From Lunularia cruciata (taxonomy: Eukaryota > Streptophyta > Marchantiopsida > Lunulariales > Lunulariaceae), in assembly GCA_948567375.1 (NCBI GenBank), contig OX419755.1, positions 5,957,001 to 6,021,000 of the forward strand: 64,000 bases of DNA, read 5' to 3'. Under the pieces are notes generated by a model that saw only the letters and a program-made list of their open reading frames with translations, was not told where the DNA came from and made no database searches. Made by a program: the position numbers and the translations under genes. Below are positions 57,141 through 64,000 of this stretch, one piece after another (the first letter of the stretch is position 1; each line of letters opens with the position of its first letter).

Positions 57141-58690
57141 CTAGACTTCTTGTATTATTTATGAAACATCTATTTGTCCTACCAATAGATGTGGTCCTTA
57201 TGACTATAGAGGCAATTCTTGCCTTTGTGATCTTCCTATAACCCCAAAGATCTTCCATTGACTAGTTTTCAATTCTTTCTTTTCCCAATCCACCATATGG
57301 TTGTAGTGCTCCATCCACGGCATACCTAAGATTACATCATAATGACCTAGTTGTATCACCACTTGATTGCTTCTTGATACTCTCTTATAGAGAGTATTAC
57401 CTTTTTAGGTAATGCCTCAATCCTCTCTGCTGATCATTAGGCAACTCTACTTTGTCCTTTTCAGCAGGTTGCTTTCTAGCACTCCATTTACAACTATTAG
57501 TTGTGCATTTATCTTCCTCCATCTTTGCACACTCATTCTCTTCCTCCCCCTACTTTTACTCTTCTTCACCAAGCCAATAAGGCCGTGAGGTACATTTATT
57601 GGGAATCTTCATTTTCTGATGTGGTTTCCATATCCTCTTCTTCAATTTGTCCCTCCATGTGGTTCAAAGGTTGCTTGTATGGGGAACATGGGCCTCTAAG
57701 ATGACAAGCATGACAATTGATGGCGCTCAATTTGGTCACAATTGTAACATCATTGTTGTTCTGCTTGAGCCCCTTCTCCTTGTAGGACTCCTCTCCTTTC
57801 TTCAACTTATCTTGTTCTCCTTGGAGAGTCTTGCACCTTGATGTCATAATCATATGTTGCCTAATTCTATAAGAACTAGTCTACCAAAATGGTGTATCTC
57901 ATCCAATAATTTTGCATTAGTGTTATTGCTTCACCTCCTCCAATCATCCTTGCTATTCTTTGAGCACAAACAATGGCTTCAAAAATAGTACAAGGATTTT
58001 TCACTTTTACCTCTTGGAAAATCCACTCTTTTAATCTTCTCTTGAAATTGTCAAAAGCTTTGGTTGGACTCATATCGATTATCGCAACCTATAGATCAAG
58101 AAATACCTCCACATACTCTTGTATGCTATTCTTCTACTTTAGCCCCTAGAGTTTGGTTTGGGCCATTTGCACAAAATCCAAAAATTGGAAAGTCTTGAGC
58201 AGCCCTTTTTGCATGGTTGTCCAATCTCTTCCTTTTACCAGTAATGATCATTCCCAAGCATCATACCATGTGAGGGGTTTATCTGTCAATACCAATTCAC
58301 AAACACACATACAAAATGATCATTGATCTCTATTGCAAAAAAATCAAAGGTATTGATCCATTTTTGAAATCCAATTTTCCATTACTCCCATGGAATGCTA
58401 TCCCTTGTAAAGCTCTATGTTGCACATCTTTTTCATTTGTAGTAACAATGTGGCTTGGTTGTTGATTGGAATTGGTGTCATTGACATGCATAACTCTCCA
58501 AGTACTTTGATTGTTAGTGCTGGTTGTTGAGAAGACTCCCCTTCTTGCATTACTTGATCATTTGTGATAGTAAGTATATGATTTTGCAATTCCTCCATGG
58601 TCATCTTGATTTCCCAAAACTTGTTCAACATCCCCTACATTCCTTGCATCAACCCTTGCAATTGTGGATCCATGATTCATACACACAACC
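57141..58690 (-). pseudogene. Element G: protease and gag remnant
   Basis: Protease traces at about 57480-57141 on the minus strand match element A's 32410-32860. The zinc knuckle region at about 57690-57745 has lost several ligands. Gag runs 58073-57876 (NPCTIFEAIVCAQRIA) and 58631-58398 (MLNKFWEIKMTMEELQNH, the N-terminus). Stops are frequent. Confidence 0.75.
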
Positions 58691-58923
58691 AATATTCAAT
58701 TGCTACTTCCTACTTCAATAGAGGATTAGAATGATCACTCAAGAAGGAGCATGAACTATGACTATCCTCACGGTATGTCCATCACATTCACTTTCTAAAA
58801 CACTTCCCAAGTCTAGCAATTGCACTATGTTTTCTCCCCTCAAATTACTCAATTTCAATAGCTCATGTTCTTCCAAGGGGGGTGATCCACTCTCTTGGAT
58901 TAATACACCTACTTTGATACCAT
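58691..58923 (-). other. Element G leader and primer-binding site
   Basis: About 230 bp without coding signal. Directly after the 5' LTR the minus strand reads ATGGTATCAAAG (rc of 58912-58923), an initiator-tRNA-Met-type PBS with one change. Confidence 0.7.
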
Positions 58924-59549
58924 TGTAATACTCAAAGGACAAGAGAACTCTCAATTGTAATACTTTGAGGAAAAGAGAACTCTCCAAGAGAGATACAAGA
59001 GAGAAAATACAAGTTTCACACTCAATACTCAGATGCCCCAAAGTAGCATTTTCTCTTTATTATATAGCAAAGATGATCTACTCAAAAGAAGCTCCACCCT
59101 TGGATTAGATACATGAATTGGTAACCTATCCATGAGGTCCATCCTTGGATTAGTTGTTTGGATGGATGACATGTCAATCCTTGTCCTATCTAGTTGGTTA
59201 AATGAGTTTGATCAAAGGGAATATTTAAAGAATATTCCTACAGGGAGCTCAAAATTGTGTGGGTGAAGTACCCTTGGAAAGCTCTCAATGAGACAAATCA
59301 TAGGGAAGAGAAGCAAGCCTTTTTGTCCTAAGGGAGGAATCTGTCTACTTTTGAGGCCTAATTCATCCGTTTAGGTCTTCAAAATTGATTAAATTTTTCA
59401 GGCTATTTTTGGCTTCTACCCTATTAGTAGAAGTACTCTTTTGGTGACACTTCTATCTATTCTACCTAGCCCATTGTACACAACATACTTCTAGATGTTA
59501 CCAAGCCAACTTTCACCTCTAGATAATATGTCTAGCTACTTGTATTACA
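58924..59549 (-). repeat. 5' LTR of element G (626 bp) with duplicated end
   Basis: Ends in TGTATTACA (59549). The left edge carries two tandem copies of the terminal about 32 bp (TGTAATACT... at 58924 and again at 58956). The extra copy appears, more decayed, in the 3' LTR at 46132, so it was present before insertion. Confidence 0.83.
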
Positions 59550-59765
59550 CCATGAGAATGTGTATTATGATTTTAGGTTACAGGTCACCCTTTCCCCTAG
59601 TGTAATTGTTACAATTAGAACTATATTAATGAGTGATGTTCACTTGGTGGTGGCACTTGGTGGTGATCCTTGGTGGGATATTTGTGGTGGTTACGGTTGC
59701 GGTTTGAGTTACATTGTCACAATGGAGTTCTTTGGGGATTCTAGAGGAGATATTGCTATAGTACA
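59550..59765 (+). other. Left part of an unidentified retroelement-like fragment (L)
   Basis: Contains a glycine-rich readable stretch (GGDPWWDICGGYGCGLSYIV). It is continuous with 60368 onward once solo LTR J is removed. I do not recognise a domain in this part. Confidence 0.4.
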
Positions 59766-60362
59766 TGTAATACTCCGAGGACAAGAGAACTCTCCAAAAG
59801 AGATGCAAGAGAGAAAATGCAAGTTTCACACTCAATACTCTGATACCCCAAAGGAGCACCTTCTCTTTATTATATATCAAAGAGGATCTCCTCAAAGGAA
59901 GCTCCACCCTTGGATCAAATACATGGATTGGTGACTTGTCAACAAGGTACATCTTGGATTAGTTGTTTGGATGGGTGACATGTCAATCCTTGTCCTATCT
60001 AGTTGGTCAAACAAGTTTGACTAAAGGGAATCTCTAGGGAATATTCCTATAAGGAGCTCAAAATCATGAGGGTGAGGTATTATGGGAAAGCTCTTGATAA
60101 CAAAAATCATGGGAGCAAGAAAGCAAGCCTTTTGTCCTGCAAGGGAGGAGAGAATCTTCCCATTTTTGAGGCGTAATCATCCATTTAGGCCTCCAAAATT
60201 GGCTCTAAAGTTTTAGCTATGTTTAGCTTTTGCCTTATTAGTAGAATACTCTTTTGGTGACACCTCTATCTGATCTTCCTAGCCCATTGTACACAACATC
60301 CTTCTAGAGGTTACCAAGCCAACTTTCACCTCCAGATAATATGTCTAGCTACTTGTATTACA
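59766..60362 (-). mobile_element. Solo LTR J (family 1, short form, 597 bp)
   Basis: TGTAATACTCCG...TTGTATTACA, flanked by gtaca (59761-59765) and ataca (60363-60367), a TSD with one mismatch. A TATA-like box (tattatatatc on plus) lies near 59868-59878. It lacks the U3 duplication and the end duplication, so it is the simplest form of the family-1 LTR here. Confidence 0.85.
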
Positions 60363-61111
60363 ATACACAACGAGTTTACATATAGTGATACTCAATATCA
60401 ACCTATATCTTAGGCTCCAATGAGTGAGGATATTGACTTTGATTTGGAGTTTGATATGCCTAATGCACCTAGTGTTTTAGTGATATTTTTGCATTGGAAG
60501 TTGATATAGCTCCAGTGTTATGGTTGATTGCCACACTTTGTGCAAGTAGGGATGATCTAGTTCCTGCCTCTAGAGCAAAGGTGGTTGATAGTGGAGCTAA
60601 CTTGGTTGAGGAACATGGGATCTGCTCTGTGACCAATGGTTTATGACAAGCAATAGTAACTAGGTTGGAGGAGTTACCAACTAGACTTGCCTTTGAGCAA
60701 GCTTGGTTCACACCTAGAGTTGTCCTATTGGATAACCAAAGGAGGATTTTTATCTGGTAGGTCTATACACCATAGAAGGTCTTATCAGACTCTAGTGTGA
60801 AACCCTTTATGTTGGAGAAGGCTACAATTGTTGGTCTTGAGCTACAAAAGACCAATGTAGAGAGGTGTCCATTTTAGATCCAAACATCTCTATGGATGGT
60901 TCTACATAATATATCACAAGTGGAGAGCTCATTGTCCAAATTCAGCATGATCATAGCTTTGTTGTGAGATCTCAGGCCATTACAAAAATAATAGAGTCAT
61001 ATGATGTGCTAGTTGGTGGAGCAATATTATACCCCATGGGTTTCAATATTGACTATTGGGAAGAGATAGCCTCCTATAGACCAGGTTGATAGTTAGGTGA
61101 GGGCTGGGTAT
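60363..61111 (+). pseudogene. Retropepsin-like fragment of an unidentified retroelement (L)
   Basis: Readable pieces in shifting frames are an acidic stretch (MSEDIDFDLEFDMPNAP), then LSDSSVKPFMLEKATIVGLEL, which resembles the D-S-G region of a retropepsin followed by a helix, and YDVLVGGAILYPMGFNIDYW, which resembles the ILG-type block of such proteases. The order fits an aspartic protease. It is unlike the proteases of families 1 and 2, so it marks another, older element. Family assignment is uncertain. Confidence 0.4.
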
Positions 61112-61485
61112 TGTAAAAGACCAAGGCCAAGGAGAGAAATAGGAGAATGGAAGCTCACATTGGGACACTTGAATGAAAGAAACTACAAATGCCTAGCATG
61201 AACTTTGGCTCTTGTATTTATAGGGAGCATACAAGGCACTGAAGAGCTTCTCAATAAGCTTCCTTGAATTGCTTTCTTGAAGTGCAAGCCAAGTTAAGTA
61301 GGAAGTTTCTCAAGAAGCTGGTTGAAGCTTCCTTCTAGAAAATACTTACTTGGGATGCAAGCTAAGCTAGTGAGAAGCTTCCCAAGAAGCTTCCTAGATA
61401 TTTCTAGAATATTCTAAGCTAATTTGGCATATTCACTACTTTTTTAGCCTTGAATAACTTTGGCGCTAAACTCCATATTGTTACA
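61112..61485 (-). repeat. 3' LTR of element K (374 bp)
   Basis: TGTAAAAGACC...ATATTGTTACA on the plus strand. It is shorter than the 423-bp LTRs because some aagctt modules are missing. It retains a three-unit TTC/GAA element (61402-61414) and the TATA region (tatttatag, about 61216-61224). Confidence 0.88.
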
Positions 61486-61489
61486 TATT

Positions 61490-64000
61490 CCCTCACCGCT
61501 AGTTGGTGACATCCTCGTTGGCTGTGAAGCTTCATACTTCTGGATGGCAAGTTGTGCATTCTAGAGATGAGAAAGAGGTTCCCATGTGGCATCATGAAAG
61601 GGATAGCCCTTCCAAAGGACCTTGTACTCCATATGTTGTTGGCGGTTGTGTTGGATGTGGCGACATGCAAGTATACAATCAACTTTGTACTCCTCATGAT
61701 CATTGATAGGGACAGGAAGAGGAGGAATTGGACTCAAGAGGAAAAAGAAGATGGGTTAGGAACAATTTCAACTTGGAAACAAAAAAGACATGATGGATGT
61801 GTATATGGCAAGGCAAGGCAAGGCAAGTTGATAAGCAATAGGAGAGGCAATTCGGGTGACATCAAAAGGTCCTATCCAATTAGGGGTAATTTTACAAACT
61901 TGAGTATCAAGTGGGAGAGGGAGGTTATTGGATGAGAGCATGAACTTATCGCCAATTTGAAAGTTGAGATCACAATGATGGTGATCCGCTTATTGTTTCT
62001 TCAAATCTGAGCAACAAGGAGACAAGATTTGGCTTCTTGGAGGGATTGAGAGATAGTGGTCAAGAAGGTAGAAGTATGAGGGACATGAAATGGAAGAGGA
62101 GCAAGAAGGGAATCTAGAACAAGTGGATCTTGGACAAAATTGAGAAAGAAAGGAGAGAATCTGATGCTTGACTCTTTAGAATTATTGTATGAAAACTTTG
62201 TAGCTACAAAACATTTGTCCCAATTGGTATGGTGAATGTTGATGAAAGCACAAAGCGTATCTTCCAAGGTGCAATTTGCACGTTCAATTTGTCCATCAAT
62301 TTGAGGATAAGCAGTGGACAAAGCAAGCTTGGTGCCAAGTATCTAGAAGAGTGCTTGCCAAAACTTTCCAATGAAGCAAGGATCATGGTCGGAGATGAGT
62401 ACATGCAACATCCTATGATGCTTGAATACATTGTTGAAGTAGATCTGTGCCAAGAATAGAGCATCCACCTTATCAACTATTGGTGCCAAATAGATTTGCT
62501 TACTAAGCTTATCCACAAACACCACAGTTGTTGTGTGACCTTGTTTTGTCTTGGGCAAGGAGGTTATGAGATCTAAGCTCACATGTTCCCAACTAGTAGA
62601 TGGAATGGGAAGTGGTTGAAGGAGTCAATCAGTTTCCAATTATTAGCCTTGTTATGTTGGCAACTCTCACATGATTGGACAAACTCCTAAACATCTCATG
62701 CGATGTTGGGCCACCATCATTGGTGTTGGAGGGTACCCAAGGTCTTGTCCACACCCATGTGACCAGCAATTGGTAAATCATGGGCTTCTTGAAGGCACAC
62801 AAGTTGGAGATCACCTTTGGCTGGAACATAGATCCGGTCCTCATGGAATAGAAGGCCTTCTTTGAAGGAGAAGGTGCATTCCTTGCTGCACGCTACCAGA
62901 TGACCATGTACAATTTAGAAGAAGGGATCTTGTTGTAGAGTTGACCGAAACTTGTTTTGGACATTGGAATCAATTAACATTGTTGCTGCTGTGATGGAAA
63001 GAATAGACTTCAAATCAGGTTGTCTTGATAGAGCATCAAGGATGACATGGAACCAACCTAGTTTGTACTCAAGTTTGAACTCAAGTTTGATGTCAAACAA
63101 TTGGAGTTACTCCTCCCATCAATGATGTTGACTCTTCATGTGTTCCAAGTGTAAGGTCTACAACAATGGTTTGTGATCAATTCACATGATCACTTGTGTC
63201 CCCGAGAGGTAATGCCTTCACACCTTGGTGGCCCATACCATTGCAAGTTGTTCTCAATCTTGAGCAGAGTAATTTATTTCAGCTATATTTAGTCGGCAAG
63301 ACACATAGGCAATGGGATGCAATCCATTTGGGAATTCCTTTTGCAACATGGCTCTAATTGCAAAGTTAGAAGTATCAAAATCAACTACACAAGGTAGTTG
63401 AGGATCATATGGTTAAAGAATGGGTCTTGAAACACCATATGTTTCAACTTTTGGAATGCTTCTTTGTGTTTGTTGGTCAACTCAAAGCTCAAATTCTTCC
63501 CCAAGAGGTCAGTCAATGGTGCAGCCATATGAGCATAATAGTGGATAAAATATCAGTAAAAACTGACCATTAAATGCCCGGACTTATATAACATCATTTG
63601 GAGTAGGCCAATCAGTAATGGCTTTGATTTTCTCCTCTTCCATCTTGATCCCCTCCAATGAGATTTTGTGACCCAAGAAGGTAACTTCCTTCTACCAAAA
63701 GGCACCTTTGACTTCTTGCAATAAAATTTCCACTATCATAATCATCTTAGGACTTCTTGCACATGATTCACATATTTTGCCTTTGTCTTGCTATAGATTA
63801 AGATTTCATCCAAGAACACCATCACATACTGATCCAATGGTCGATCCAACATCCAATGCATATGATCCATGAAGATTGTTGGAACATTAGTGAGCTCAAA
63901 AGGTAGAACTCTCTACTAGGAATGCCCATACCTTGTGTGAAAGGCAGTCTTTTGCACATCTTCCCTATCAATGGGATTTGCCAATAACCATTGCAATGAT
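61490..64000 (-). pseudogene. Element K pol remnant: chromodomain, integrase, RNase H, RT
   Basis: Minus strand, from left to right in reverse gene order: chromodomain remnant (61700-61500); integrase C-terminus and core (62960-61720) with DLITSLPKTKQGHT, a second-Asp block SDHDPCFIGKFW and a final block near 62300; the H2C2 region near 62780-62650; RNase H (about 63480-62950); RT (from about 63600 to the end). Each block is interrupted by stops or small indels, so it is not functional. Confidence 0.8.

Larger units (their letters stand above)
46132..59549 (-). mobile_element. Element G: Ty3/gypsy chromovirus (family 1), minus strand
   Basis: LTRs at 46132-46761 and 58924-59549 flank chromodomain, integrase, RNase H, RT, protease, gag and a PBS, all on the minus strand. 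It has been broken by solo LTR H (46979-47710) and by composite I (50364-57140). Without these it would be about 5.9 kb. No clear TSD was found: the left edge is degenerate, and a 'ccat' match next to an inner TG at 46163 is probably chance. All coding blocks have stops. Confidence 0.82.
61112..64000 (-). mobile_element. Element K: family-2 Ty3/gypsy, minus strand, cut by window end
   Basis: The 3' LTR at 61112-61485 is followed by a PPT (rc of tattccctcaccgc) and pol on the minus strand, still within RT at 64000. Gag and the 5' LTR would lie to the right of the window. The copy is decayed, with many stops. Confidence 0.87.

Noticed and set aside
20154-64000. Endogenous pararetrovirus (caulimovirid) as the source of the RT sequences
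   Set aside because: The copies have paired LTRs, TSDs, integrase cores and chromodomains, the Ty3/gypsy arrangement. No movement-protein domain was recognised.

Overview
The window looks like nuclear DNA of a land plant with a repeat-rich genome. The evidence is an intron-containing plant U-box/ARM E3 ligase gene, plant-type Ty3/gypsy elements that carry chromodomains and primer-binding sites matching initiator tRNA-Met, LTR-promoter TATA boxes, and a degenerate LINE. I cannot fix the species. Nothing bacterial, organellar or CRISPR-like was seen.

Layout. 1-10.4 kb is the low-copy part: a decayed tandem array (1-495), unassigned sequence, one well-supported three-exon gene for a PUB42/43/44-type U-box protein (4509-8120, about 1004 aa), then non-coding sequence. 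10.4-13.5 kb is a decayed minus-strand LINE. 13.5-19.9 kb is AT-rich and gene-free, with small repeats. From 19.9 kb to the end the sequence is nested retroelements.

Nesting. Element A (minus-strand Ty3/gypsy chromovirus, 20154-36088, equal 747-bp LTRs, perfect TSD aaagt) sits in an unknown repeat, E, whose uninterrupted paralogue is at 44.44 kb. Inside A lie element B (21600-27268, TSD gaatt), a 3.0-kb solo-LTR-like insert C (28118-31109) and a 0.69-kb solo LTR D (33052-33741). 36.1-41.2 kb is non-coding. F (41217-44432) is a plus-strand relative of A cut off inside the reverse transcriptase. G (46132-59549) is another minus-strand relative, holding solo LTR H (46979-47710, TSD cctca) and composite insertion I (50364-57140, flanked by ctgga/ctaga). 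I contains a nearly complete but stop-ridden plus-strand element between inverted pieces of the same family. Solo LTR J (59766-60362) interrupts an unidentified retropepsin-like fragment. K (61112 to the window end) is a third minus-strand copy of the B/I family.

Two LTR families dominate. Family 1 (A, F, G, H, J) has LTRs beginning TGTAATAC and ending TATTACA; long and short forms differ by a U3 duplication. Family 2 (B, I, K) has LTRs TGTAACA...TTTTACA of 366-423 bp, whose U3 is packed with alternating GAA/TTC modules. Perfect 3- and 4-unit heat-shock-element matches lie upstream of a TATA box in copy after copy. This is the most interesting signal in the window: it suggests a chromovirus family with a heat-responsive promoter. 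No retroelement here has an intact coding region. The U-box gene is the only gene I would call functional.
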